Source of the DNA: Aphis gossypii | Lineage: Eukaryota > Arthropoda > Insecta > Hemiptera > Aphididae | Length of the DNA: 64,000 nucleotides | NCBI RefSeq assembly: GCF_020184175.1 | Contig: NC_065530.1 | Span: 61,233,260-61,297,259 of the forward strand | Direction of reading: 5' to 3' | Notes under the pieces: generated by a model | Database searches by the model: none | What the model was told of the DNA's origin: nothing | The model's input: the letters and a program-made list of their open reading frames with translations, nothing else | Shown: piece by piece, positions 38,177 to 51,559 of the stretch | How the letters are laid out: every line of letters begins with the position of its first letter | Position numbering within the stretch: the stretch's first letter is position 1 | Position numbers and translations under genes: made by a program

Positions 38177-41100
38177 ATTTTGGTTAATAGATCTACGATA
38201 GTTTTACCTATACCCGAAGTCACTGTAATAGTGATTTGACATTTTAGACCATGATAGAAATGAACAGTTTTCTGATGTATAACGTTATTATTTTTTTTTA
38301 AATATTCGCTTTTTCGATTATTAAAATTAGAGAGTTAACAACGTTTTACGCTTTGTTCTTTCTATTAAAAATATAATTGATACTCTATTATTTCAAAAAT
38401 TCGAAGTATGGATGTTTTCTTTAAAAAAAATATTAATAAGATATGCAAGCTAAATAAATGCAAGTTGAGCTTTAAACTTTTTGTTGAGCTTCATCTACAA
38501 TATTTTTCAAATGTGATGATTTAGGTATGTTATAAGTATACTGTACACATGAGATACCACAACTACTAACTCTGATTGATATGGTGAATTAAGGAATAAT
38601 ATAATAGTTAACCGATAATGTAAATATATATTAAATATAATAATATGGTTCCTATATCTTATCATTTTTTTTTCTAGTTGATTTATTAATTATTATGGCT
38701 TTAAATTGTTATTAATAGTATTGGACACAAAGTTGCATACAAATTGTCATTTGGTTTCTTTTTAAATTTTATAACTCTATCATTCTGGTAATGATTATGC
38801 AAACAAAATTTACGTATCAGTGGTTTATTATTATTACCGTATATAATCTATATGAACAGCTAAACTAATATCATCATTAAATTAAATGTTGTTCATAAAC
38901 ATTAAAACATATACTATTAAACCATATTGAAATGTCATTTCAGAACTTCTGAATACTTCAAAATAGTATAAAATATATGGTTTATTATTTAATACTAATT
39001 TAATACCTCTTATACGTTTTCTATGATTTAATCCTAATAGAAAAATTCTAAATTGATTTTCCATGTTGAAAAAATTTCTAATTTTCTTAAGAAGTAGATA
39101 TACAAAATCTCAAAAATTAGAAAACATAATTTTTAAGTTTTTTAATCATATTACGAAAATCAGATTTTGAATAACTTCATTACCTTTTGAAAAAGAGAAA
39201 GAATAATGCTTGGTGAATAATCGTGTATACTATTATTATCACAGGACTACCTACAATTAATGATTCAATGCTATATAAGTAAATACATGTAAACCATATC
39301 ATAACAAGATAAAGCATAATAACTATTAAGGAGGTACAAACTACCTTTACTAAATAAGTTTACAATTTACTACTACAAATTATGTCATTATGTATTTATG
39401 TAGATTATAGTAGATTGTAGGTAGGTGTGGAATAACAATTTAAATCGACTGAGGTGATTTAAAAATAATATACTTACAGCTATATGAAATCGAAAACTTT
39501 ATTTAAAATATAATTCGCTTCTATAATGACTATAGAAATTTAATTAAAAATGTATTCGTATAACAGTATATGCATACATGTAAATAATTGTGTGCTTTCA
39601 AAATATTATATTTTTTATATATTATTCAATTTTAATGTAAAAGGAAAACTGTTTTCAAAATGATAATTCATCTATGTTTATTATAATATCAAGTATGGCA
39701 TTTCTTTATCCTTAATATTGCTTTTTTGATATGATTAATTACAATGTCCACTGGTTTCTTTCTTCTTAAATATAAACGAACAATTAATAAGATTTTTTTA
39801 TTTGAATTTTTCAAAACTATATACTACATAGTTAAAATTATATTATATAATTTTATATAATTCTACTTAGGTATTTAAATTTATAAAGTTTTTTGATTCA
39901 TTTTTATATACTTATTTACAATCGAAATGTACGTTATTTACGCATCTACTTACAACCGGCACCATTGTGATAAACTACTGTTCTAACTAACTTTGCTAAT
40001 AAATATTTGTCTAATGTTCAAATTGATGATTAATGTGCTTCTTCCTTATCGCTGCTCGGTGGTCTGAGACACAATCTTGGGAAGCACAATTCAAAGGAAA
40101 TCCCTAGACGACCTTCAAACTCCGTACTGTTAATATAATAATATATTTGCCAAGATACGGTGCAATTGTACCTAATAAAAACCACGAAATTACTTAATAC
40201 AATCTGTGACAGAATATTATTATGATACTTAATTATATAAAACCAATGTAATCACAAAATATTACTTCTACAAATATTTGTTATTTATATATTTATAAAA
40301 AACATATTGCATTATTTTTAAGACTAACAAAATAAAACGAAAAGAAAATCAAGCAGTCTTCTTCTAGTCAAACTAACTATAACATTGTTATTCTTTATAA
40401 ATTATATTATAGTCACAGGACTATAGGTACAATTATTGTTTTATAGTAGGTAGTACTCATAAATTTATTAATATTTTTAGAATTATGAAATAAGAAATTT
40501 AATAATGTAGAAACGAGTAGTTTCATAAGTTATTAAAATGTTTATATTAAGGGTAATAGTTATTAAAAATTATTTTACAAAGAATATAAAATATAATATA
40601 TTAATATGTACCTAATATTGAATTTAGTATTTATTATAATATTGTACTATTTTTACAAGTTATAAATTATATAGATTACATACCTAATTACTAGCATTTT
40701 TAAATCATCAAAGTCGTTTTATTATCCAATCCATTATCAATGACCTATTAGCAAGGTACTAAATGTTAAATAACTTAAAAACCATATTTCAAATTTTGGT
40801 TTTGATACTTCAATAATTTCAAATAAAAATCATTCATTCAATAATTAACAATTGAAATGAGTGTCACTTGAACCACAAAAGTTGGTATAATTACAAGATA
40901 CTTCTTTAATATTATAGCGAATCTATAACATTTTAAGAATACCTGCCCCATATAAAAATTTCAAAAATCAAATTTTTATCAACTCCATTAGGTACTATAG
41001 ATAAAAAGAAGGAAAATATACTTAGTGAATCACTTTGTATATACCATAATATACTTTATTACTATTTTACTGTAATACTTATTTATATATTAATAAAGGG

Positions 41101-42150
41101 GTATACATTTAATATCTTATTTTTACTTTAAATTTATTTTGAATCATTTTTCAGGTTACCTTATAAAATGTGCTTAAAAATTGTTACTACAGTAGACGAA
41201 TTGTTCAAAAGTAATAAGTATTAACATTTTATTTTTTTTTATAATACATTATTAAATGTACCTATATTGCATAATCTTCTATAATTTAGTTTATATTTAA
41301 AGATGATTAAATGAATATATTTTGTTTGAAAAATTACGTTTTTAGTGGAAAACTTTTTAAATATATAATGTAATTTACTATAAGTTATTTATTAAGCATA
41401 TCGATAAAATCATAAACTTGTAAATAATACAAAATAAGAATTCTATTAAATTTGAAATACTTAAATTAATTAATTAATTACCTAATTACATATAAATTGG
41501 GTTATCTATAACATCTAAAATTATTTTTTCATATTTAATGCTATGTTTAGAGTTACTTGTTTTCTGAAATCATAATATTCCTTCATCAATTATTAATTTT
41601 GACACATTTAATTGTTAATAAAAAAAAGTAAAAAGTTATTCAATGCCTTGGAACAGAAAAAGCGAAATATAATCCTTGTTCAAAATTACTTTCTCCGAAG
41701 GTTAGGACTTTAATTTCTCAACTATAAATAGGTACTCAATTAAATTAGTGTTTTTACTATAGTATGTTTATCACAAAAACATTTGATGTGTACATAAAAT
41801 CATTTCGAATTTAATTAAAACTTCATTGTATTTTACGATTATTTCTATTTCTATTAATGTTGTATACTTATATATTATGTTTATCATTTTTTACGACGTT
41901 TTTCCTAATCAATGAGCACGTTTTCTGTTTCTTTTTAAATTCTAAGTTATAACCACGCACCATTAGTGTCTATACTATACATGGTTGGATGGTTGAAGAA
42001 TAGTTCTAATATAAATGTTGTCTCTTAGTAAAATTGATCTTACATAGAAACTAAGTATTTATTATGACATCAGTCGAATGATTTTTATTATTCAGTCGAT
42101 AACATCTTATTCGTATATAGAACACTCTCCACACATGAAATATCGTGCAA
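38177..42150. other. AT-rich stretch, no gene seen
   Basis: AT-rich DNA without a convincing exon. An ATTTTTCAG acceptor-like site at about 41,154 is followed by a 21-codon open frame ending in TAA, and a minus-strand ATG with three codons and a GTAAGT donor lies near 39,950-39,965. Both are isolated and unconfirmed. Confidence 0.5.
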
Positions 42151-42159
42151 AATAACGTA

Positions 42160-44340
42160 TTATACATATTTTATACTCTACTCAGCTTAGTCTTTAATTT
42201 TTCGTAAATAACAGCCATGGGTAGGGAGAAGCCTGCAGCCCGGTACTGTCGTCGCGTTTCTATTCGCATATTATATCGTTGTTTTATTATGTTACATATT
42301 GTGTAAACAGAGCATACCATCGTATACAACGTGCCAAAGCAGTTGAAAGTAAAACTAGAACGCCCTCGAGTCATCGACGTCCGCAATCGTAATTATTTTT
42401 GTTTTCTTTATTGACAAGGTGCAATTATTACCGCCTATAGAACTGCGGGGCGTACGGGTAATCCAATATATTATACTATCATATTATATAGAGCTGCGTT
42501 GAACTATTCTGGACTTGCGAGGATGACGACCTCGAATTTATTATTAATTGGATTATTTTATTCTACACTACGCGCCTACGTAAACACCGCTGCAAACGGA
42601 AAGGCTATAATACACTATGGCTCAACCTATTTCTCTCTCATTTAGTGACTTTAATGACCTCGATAACATTATCTATGTACATGATCATTTTTTTTCCTAA
42701 TAAAAACGAATAATACATATATATTTTAATTTTAGGCCGTACGAAAACGTCGAAACTGTTTGGGCAGATCGGTGTCGTATTATCTGCAGTCATCGCCGTC
42801 AGCTCTTCGGACGTCCACGTCCGTTTCACGTCTTATGTGCGGCGTCGGGCGAAATCAATTTTTATCGAATTCCGGTCATCACCGTCGTCGTCGTTATGTA
42901 CTTGTTGCAGCTGGCACAAGTTATTGATAATATCGTTTACAAGCTATGTAATAATAATTAATAATATTGTATCCTACGAAACAATAATTATTATACTGAG
43001 ATAACGACGGGCGCACGCGATACCAAAACGAACGATTCGTTATATATAGATCGAAATATATTTTATCGGTCAAGTCTCGGTATTCAAATCTCGGTGATAT
43101 CCCTTAAACCCCCTCCGTCAGGCATCTGCAACATTAACGCATCCGAGCACGTGGCGAGCGGGCGGCAGGTCAACGGTTAAATTGCAACGCACGGGGCGGC
43201 GAGGGCGGGAGAAAGGGCCTCCGGCTGCGTTTGTACCTCCACGATGTATACTATGACGTTTATAGTCTTATACATAATAATAATACACTGCACCACACTC
43301 GCGGTCGGGTGGCACGACGTTATTCTGAATAATATTATAATGCGGCTCGGTGGTCTAATGGATCGTAATTATAGCGGGCGAAACTATATAAGTTTTGGGC
43401 TTGTTCGGTCCTACCACTATATAATATAATATAATATACACAGTGTGCGCGCACACACACTCGGGCCCGGGGGCACGATGAGACCTCTATATTTCCTCTG
43501 CGAGTAAATTTATCGAAAACGACGTGACACACAAGTATATACGAGGATACGAACGCGCGCGTGTGCGTACGATATACATATTTTTAATCGTCCTATAAAA
43601 AAAAAAAAATACTCTTTAATTATATGCGTATATATAGACGGCGGTTTGTTAATTAATATAATTACTCGCCCGGTAGTCGGCGGTGTAACCGGAAAAAAAA
43701 AATTAGGAATCAAGTAGGTATACCTAAGTGTGTGCGCGGTGCATGCACTTCGTATATATTGTGTAGGTACGCCGTATTACTACGTTCTAACCGTCGATCG
43801 ATGTGTTTTATAAACATAGTATTAAATTATATTATATACATTTACTTGCGCATTTCGAGCGATCTGCGTTTATTGTATTCTATATCATAGGATACGATAT
43901 GAAGGTATGCACTGTACAGTAATACGTATAATATGTACAGAGACGGGCTCGCCGCCGTTTTTCCGTTGCAGCCGGAATGCGTTCGAACCACCCGTACTTA
44001 TTAACGCATAGTTATATTTTTTGTGCACTTATATTTTTACCCGATCGTAATTATGTGTAGATAGTCGGCAACGGCCTCCGCCGCCGTTTGGAATGTAAAC
44101 AGCCTTACGAGTTTTTATTATTATTGGTTTTTTTTTTCATTAGAGATTTTCATCGGTCGTCTGTCGATCGAAAGCTTTTATCCCACGTACACCATTTATA
44201 TACATTAATAGCATGAAATAAAAATCCAAATTTGGCCGATTTAACCTATTCACATGACAGCGGCTGCGATTTGTCTGAATAATTTTTGTCGTAAATAGGT
44301 TATACTGTAAAATTGTTAAACCTTCATATATATGCATTTT
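42160..44340. other. Large CpG-rich region, no gene proven
   Basis: The longest CpG-rich block of the window, densest at 43.1-43.25 and 43.9-44.1 kb. Acceptor-like TTGCAG sites occur at about 42,916 and 43,971 but the frames after them are short. At 43,351-43,361 TGGTCTAATGG resembles a tRNA A box, and TGTTCGGTCC at 43,402 loosely resembles a B box, but no acceptor stem can be paired. Probably regulatory or untranslated DNA of a neighbouring gene. Confidence 0.35.
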
Positions 44341-44349
44341 AATAAATCA

Positions 44350-47300
44350 TCTGTCTACCTAGTTAAAACCTTTATGACTTTCATTTTGAATAGTCTACAA
44401 GTATACATAACAGAAACAAAAACTAGATATATAGATTACAATTAAAAGTCCAATAAAAATTATTTAAAAATGAATTTTCAGAAGTGTTATAATTAACCTC
44501 GAATGAACCATAAATTTGAATGGAGGTGTTCATTATTCACAAACAATGATTAATATAAACGATTGAGCTCAAGTTCCATTAAAATAGTAAATAATTTACT
44601 TATTCCTTTGACGGTTTAGTGACCAATGTTTGATCTATTTAAGTTTACAAACCAATAAACTAATACATGACATGAGTGTTTGAGTGTTTGAGGTTCATGA
44701 TAAATTATTCCAAAAATAATTCTTATCTATGCTAAATCGTATACGATTATAGCTATTAAAACTTAGCTCTAGAAGCCATATTTTAGAAATAACTACGTTA
44801 GCAGTATGATTTACATTTAATTATGTACGGTAGAATATACAAATTTTAGATTTAATTTTTAAAATGTTGTGATTGAGTCCACAATTTAATATTATATGTG
44901 ATAATCCACATTTACTGCTATAAAGTAAGAAAAATTATGTACATTTTATATAATTGAATAAATATACATTATTGACATAAATCATGTGTATTGATAAGGA
45001 ATAATCCACGGAACTATATAAAGAAGAAATAGTTACAATGAAAATCACAAAGGTTAAACATGTAAAAAACCAATTGTATGTACAGAATTTTTCATAGTAG
45101 AATTGACATAATAACACTAGCTGGACTGGAACGATGACTCTTGAGACTCTGGAAGTCTGTAATATTCTAACATAGGCCTACCTCAATGACGTTTAGCGAA
45201 GACTTATCCGTTCAATCTTTTCTAATATATTTATATTAAGTCAGCATCAATCGACTCGCAGGCTATAACTAGTTTTATTGAGGCAACTCCGGTGTTCTAT
45301 GTTTTGGTTTTTGCTGTTCGACTGAACGCTGTTAAGACAATTCCTGTGTAACTATGTAGGCTAAAATATCATTTTAGTTTATCTTTTGGAAAATCACATT
45401 AAGACTACAAAATTATTAATATTAAAAAAAAAAAAAAAAAAACATATTATATTATATAGTTATAAGACCACGATTTGCATTAATTTAAATAATGTGTATA
45501 GTGTATACATATAAATATAAAGTAATATTATTTACATTTACTTAAAGCAATTACATAATCTATTAATCATATTATATTGTCTGTGCATATTATATAGTTG
45601 TTATGTGTAGTTAAATAATGTGATAATATTCAATAAGTGCACTATAAATTTAGTATACAATTTAAACAGTTACTCGACTCAGTAAAAAGTTATATTAACA
45701 TATTTATACATAGGAAAAATACTATTATTAAAACAAATGATACTCTAGAAAATAACTATTTAACTCAAGAGTTTAGGTATAATTTAGTTGTGCTATTTGT
45801 GCAAACAAATAAAATTTTATCGCCATGCAAAAACAATAAAAGTTGCAAATAGACTTTAAATTTTAACGGAATTCGTTCTGATCCGATTTCCTTTATCGTA
45901 TGGTCAAAATTGAACATAACACTTATCTGAAGGAAAAGCGCCTTCTAAAATTAGTGCTTCTATATAAGATTAAACTTACTGTTATTTGACCGTTTTATGA
46001 AATTTATTTAGCTTTTTTTAACTGCAAACCATAAGCCATTCTATTAGTTCACTAATAAAATTTAAGTATCAGTTACTCGAATTACGTATAGCATAGAACT
46101 ACTACCTAATAAAAACGAAAGTTTTTCTTTAGTTGTTTAAAAATGCGTAATTTAATAGTCTTATTTAAATTAATGTTTTATATTTTTAATATATGCTTTA
46201 TTTATATACATATATATCTATAAGAAAATGTGTGAATTATTTTGTATTATATTTCAAGGTTATTTTGAAATTAAATATTTATTTATTATGTTATGCAGGT
46301 ACCTAGTACCTATTATGAACTACTTTGTAAAAAATAAGATAGTCATAGAAATGAAATTAATTTTGTAAATATTTAATTCTAAGAATATTAAAAAAATGTT
46401 TATAATACATAAGAGAATTGTTCTATACATTTAAATACATTAAATATTTTAAATTAAAGTGTTCCTTTATTTATATATTTTCATAATAAATTATATTATT
46501 TATATATAAAATATATAAAGTACAATAAAATAAAACTGTATGTTATGTAATAAATTAAATTGACTAACATCGAATAGATATCGTACTTCAGCCTATTATT
46601 ATTTTGCATTTTTAAATAAAAATAACATACTTAAAATAAATAACGAATTTTAAAATTATCAAAATAACATGTTATTTATTTTACTAGATTTGTTTAATTT
46701 CATAGTAAACAATAAAGACTAGGTTGGTATTATTATGTTATATTTTAACATACACTTGAATTTAATTTTTCTGTACTACACGGACGTCCAAGTAAATAGT
46801 TATTCATACCTACTTTCTCGAGAACGACATATTGAAAATGAAAATAAACGACAATGATAATTTCGCCGAATGAGTACTATAACTGCAGGTTAGTAGTTGA
46901 TATTAAAATTTTAAAAAACCACCCGGAAAAGCGCATAAAATTAAAATTAAAATCGTGACTGCACCGCAATTATTATGATTATCTCGTATGACAAAAAAAA
47001 AAAAAAATGAAATAAAATGTCGCCAGGATTCTCTTTATTACGATTGCGTTGTTAACAGGAGAGTAAAAAATGAAAATAAAATAAAAGCCGGTTTTTTTCG
47101 CGTCAAATTAATTTTGCTCGTGAAACCCGCATGAAATACTGTACCAATTTTCCATAAATATTCATTGTCCCTTGCACTTGGCTGTTCCAAATTAAATCGT
47201 ATTTCAGCCACGCACTGCGTACATTATACTATATATACACGTACTGTGGTTTATTTCCTAATGCGCATTACTATTACAATCGCAAAATGTCGCACAATGG

Positions 47301-47990
47301 GATCCAACAGAAAATGTTCGCTTTAGACGGGGATTCATAATGTACAGTGTACAGTGTACACAGTTATTTGCCATTCACCGAAACGGGTATATACCTTCAT
47401 AGAACTTAAACACTGTTTACAGAGTGCTGTAGTGTCAAATGGTTTGATTATAATCTGTTTCGTGATTTAATTTAATCATGGTGATATTAATCCAAATTAC
47501 CTCGACTCATCCGAGATAATTTATTTATTCGCAATGTTGTATCATTTTCAAGGAGGAAAATAATTATTCACATCGTCATTCCGGTGATTTGTAAATTCAG
47601 CTAAGTTAACATAATATAATTTTTGAAATATTATTAACCTTTAATCGATAATGTCAACACTTTTAATATTATTATTATTCGGTATATAAATCAAAAGTTA
47701 AGTGAGTGTAAGTGTAAAAATAATACCTTAAACTAATTATTTTATGTCTATAATCGTTTAAAAATATATCATACCTACTAAATATGTTGTCAAAATATGC
47801 TCATATTATATCGATTTAAATATTTAAAATATCGAAAGTCGAACACATTATTAAAGAATAAAAGGAAGAGGTAAGTGATGTTTAGTGAATCACATTGCAT
47901 GTCGCGTGAGACAATCACCATCATTTAATGCGCGTATTATAATTATAATAATAAAATAGTAATAATTAACGTGTACCGACCCTACAACGT
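44350..47990. other. AT-rich stretch, no gene seen
   Basis: AT-rich DNA with a triplicated TGTACAG-type heptamer at 47,341-47,362. A plus-strand ATG at 47,797 stays open for 24 codons to a strong GAG/GTAAGTG donor at 47,871, but the codons are AT-rich and unrecognised. Confidence 0.5.
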
Positions 47991-49300
47991 ATAATTATAA
48001 TATGATAAAATTTGCGAAAAATTAAAATATTATGATATTGGATAGTCGTCATCTGTGTCGTTTTCGGAACCCCTCTATCTCGGCGCGTGAATTTCACAAA
48101 TTTCACGGACCCATCAGTAGGCTAAACGTCACGCGAGACGTTTTCTGGCACATTCCTGCAGTGGTATCTACAACATATTATAGTGTAAATGAAATTTCAA
48201 ATAGTCACGCCTACGATGTATAGGTATGTATAGTGTATACCGACTTCTTTCGCGCGTATAATAGCATTACACATTATTATATACGCATTGTCTTATATGG
48301 TCACGTGCGACGAGGGACGAGGGGGGATTTTGGACACGACGACGAGCGTACATAATATAATAATAATAATATTATTTCCGATGTTATTGTGTAGGTACAT
48401 AGATACGTACATCAGCCATATAGATATTAAACGTACGTACATACATAGGTACGTACAACGACGAGATCGTGGAGACTGTAGGTCCGTAATGTCCGTGTCC
48501 AATCGAGAGACCGAATGGGTACCTATAATTAAAAAGGAGAAATAAAAAAATGTTGATAATGAAAAACACATATAATAAAATTATTAACCCAAAACCGTAT
48601 AAGGATACAGCCGTGGCGATAACGGGACACGTTGTAAATATTCGTTTAAGCCGATGACCGACTAATATTAAAAATAAATCTATATACCTATGTATTATAA
48701 GCATTGTTTATGTACAGGTATAATATACAGCACGTGTATAAACATTATAGTCGCCATATCGTCAGACGACGCGTATTATCATTATTATTATTCCGACATA
48801 TCATCGTCTGATCATCCGTCATCGTTGCAGCGGGCGCGCACGGCGAAGGAATGCCTGCGTGTGTATTATAGATATCGATAAGAACTGCGCGGCTAAAAAA
48901 ATCCCGTCGGAGCGGCAAAAAGGATTTTGATCGATCGCCGTAGACGCCGCGAACGGTGTACGTTATATACCTACACATAATATGGTATAATATTAAATGC
49001 GTCGTGTGCTAAATTCGGCCTGCAAGTCCTGGTGGCACTGTGGTAAAAAAAAAAAATGAAAGAAAGAAAAAACCGGAAGTATTACCTCGGCAGGGCTTCA
49101 TTATATTATACTTGCGCACTTATATCCACCAAAAAAAAAAAAAAAGAAATCCTCATATTATACCAGTATAAAGTTGTGTGTGGTTCGACCGCTCTGTATA
49201 TAAGCACACACTCGCTTTCGATGACTTGATAACAAGGAGATCCATTAGCGTCCACGAAGAAAATCCGTTTTAACGGACAAAAAATTAAACGAACTAAAGA
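47991..49300. other. CpG-rich island, no gene proven
   Basis: CpG-rich sequence with several short overlapping open frames on both strands, the longest about 106 codons and made of low-complexity Ile/Tyr/Val residues. A TCGTTGCAG acceptor-like site at about 48,830 leads into a 16-codon frame only. It may be a promoter or leader region. Confidence 0.35.
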
Positions 49301-51440
49301 GGTTAATCATTAGATTATTATAAACTATCAGATTTTACCAATCTCGCGTCTCTGTGCAGTCCGTAAATCGTTATTGTTATCTTAAAATATGTATTATTAT
49401 ATTATACCTGCGTGTGAGAAAAATCTTAACCGAACAACATATTATAGTATTTTATTTGCTGGTCAGATAAACTTGAATCGTTTTATTTCATATTTTATTA
49501 TCAAACGAATGGATTATAAAAAAAGAAAATAAACTTATAGTGTAAATAACGAGATTTTTCTCAGTCTGTATAATAAAATAAAATATTGTGTTTATACGTC
49601 GGACACGCCTTTTAAATGAAAAATTACATATGTATATAAAATAACATTATGACTCACTGATTCATTAACGTACAGCTATAACTTACTACTGTAATGGTTC
49701 ATTTAAAATTTTGAAGTAATGCACTTATTAGTTATTACCATACATAGGTGCACTAAGAAAGAATTTTGTAAAATTTTCATTTTAAAGTGGTCATCATATT
49801 ATAGAGATTTGTTGCAGGCTTACAAAAGACAATTATTTTTTTATTTGTTAATAGGGTTAGCATTAGTCATAAAAAATAAAATAATTATGATTTATAATTT
49901 TAAATTTGGTTACACAATTCAAATGACTGTGTGGAAAGTTTGTGCAGCTTACATTTAATGAAATTTAAGGAGGAATGAATCTATGGTCGTTTATTTGCTG
50001 CGCCAATTCCGGGCAGAATTTAGTGTATAATATAATAATACGTATATATACTATAATGATATACTTAAGCACCTCATTTGACGATTTTTTCATAATTCTA
50101 TTACCTTTTATGTTCAGAACTTTCATGTTATATTACAGTGTTTATTTCTATATAATAATTATAATATTGATTTCATAGAAAAATATAAATATGATGTGTA
50201 TATATAAAAACTATAGTGCATATGAAATATTCGATGTATACATGATTATTCACCAAGCGGCAATCATAACTATCCAGCTATCCCTATATTATTGTCTTAA
50301 AATAGTAGATCTATTCAAAATATAAGTTTTTGAATTTTTAGGTATTTTTATAGGCACCACAATGTTCAACTCTCTGTATTTTTTATTCCCAAATTGTCTT
50401 GTTATGTATTAATTTCTTTTTTTCATACGAGAATTGTCCATTATATATATTACTCTAATTTCTCAAAACTTGTTGTTTTTTTACAATTTTAATGTGTTTA
50501 AATAATGTATTTAATATAAATTTAAATGAGTATTATTATTTTTAGTTATGTTTAATAGTAATGATTAAATTAGATCGGTTACCAACATCGTAAGAAATTA
50601 TGTAAGCTTTGATAATTTGAAAATCATAGTAATTAAAATCAATAAACAAAAAAAATGTTTGAATAAATGTTAGTTGATTTACATTTACATTATTTTTAAA
50701 TACTTTTAAGTATAATTGTTTCATTTTGTTTCTATTTATTTATTAAAGTTTGAAAATCAGAAAGTTTAAAATTGAATATTTAATAATAATAATAATAATA
50801 AAATAGGATTGAGAATACTTAATTTTTAATGAATCATGCTGTGTAAAAGTGATTTGAATTCGATCGCTAAAGGTCCGCAGCGGTTTTAGTTGTCCACTGT
50901 CGTTATTAAAAATCCTAACCTCCAGACAACTATAGAAGTTAAATAACTTAAATTTAAATTCGTCGTAATATTCAAAAATGCTAGGAACTTTAATGGTGCT
51001 GTTTGGAATGTAATAAAATAAAAGCTTAACTGCCTCTAATAATTAGCACAACTATAAGACCCAATAGAACATACAAGAGTCGCATACAATATGTATAGCT
51101 ATAATATACGTATATACGTATATACTATATAATATATATTATTATAATGAGGCGTTAATGTTGACCGATTATTATATTTATTTTTACAGTGACGATCGAT
51201 CATTATTATTACATGATTGCTGTAAAATACACTCTTTTTATGATAAGCTTGACATTAAACTATGCTAATATACTAAACTAATATATACGTGTATACATTT
51301 TTATGAAAAAAAGTAGCATCTCGCTTATTTAAATAACTAATTTGTATTTACATACCTATTAACCAAACGGTAATGTTATAAAAAAAAATTATTTATGTTA
51401 TTTAACAATTGACCTTGTTTTTGCTATCAGTACTATTATA
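49301..51440. other. AT-rich stretch, no gene proven
   Basis: A 79-codon plus-strand frame at 49,719-49,958 (with KKEFCKIF and YYRDLLQAY) is the only less random-looking open frame; it has no family I recognise and no splice or promoter support. The rest is AT-rich with a TAA microsatellite at about 50,781-50,802. Confidence 0.4.
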
Positions 51441-51456
51441 TTATTTTTCTTTGCAG

Positions 51457-51548
51457 GTCAACTGTATTATAAATTGAATAAAGGAAAAACGTGAACAAGC
51501 TGGTGTACAAATCGCGTTCGCGGGATGATTAAATTTGATAATATGATC
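51457..51548 (+). other. Possible exon with a start codon (MIKFDNMI)
   Basis: A textbook acceptor (TATTTTTCTTTGCAG ending at 51,456) and a GTGAGT donor (51,549-51,554) bracket 92 bases. All three frames have stops in the first part, so that part must be untranslated. The first ATG is at 51,525 with G at -3 and opens ATG ATT AAA TTT GAT AAT ATG ATC, ending exactly at the donor in phase 0. This is how a second or third exon that starts translation looks when the leader is split over several exons. An acceptor for the next exon in the right phase was not found with confidence before 64 kb, so the coding body probably lies beyond the window. The gene is unknown. Confidence 0.35.
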
Positions 51549-51559
51549 GTGAGTTTAAT

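Noticed and set aside
41155..41222. Possible terminal exon after ATTTTTCAG
   Set aside because: Only 21 codons of AT-rich composition with no partner exon; kept as a note only.
43960..44000. Minus-strand GGTTCGAACGC as a tRNA T-arm
   Set aside because: The flanking bases do not pair into a T stem and no A box is at the right distance.
48293..48704. Minus-strand frames of 92 and 106 codons
   Set aside because: They overlap each other and a plus frame, are rich in Ile/Tyr/Phe and show no family signature.
49719..49958. Plus-strand 79-codon frame with KKEFCKIF
   Set aside because: Slightly less random than others, but no homology is recalled and it has no splice or promoter support.
50979..50998. 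TAGGAACTTTAATGGTGCTG, resembling miR-276
   Set aside because: Several mismatches in the mature sequence and no convincing hairpin.
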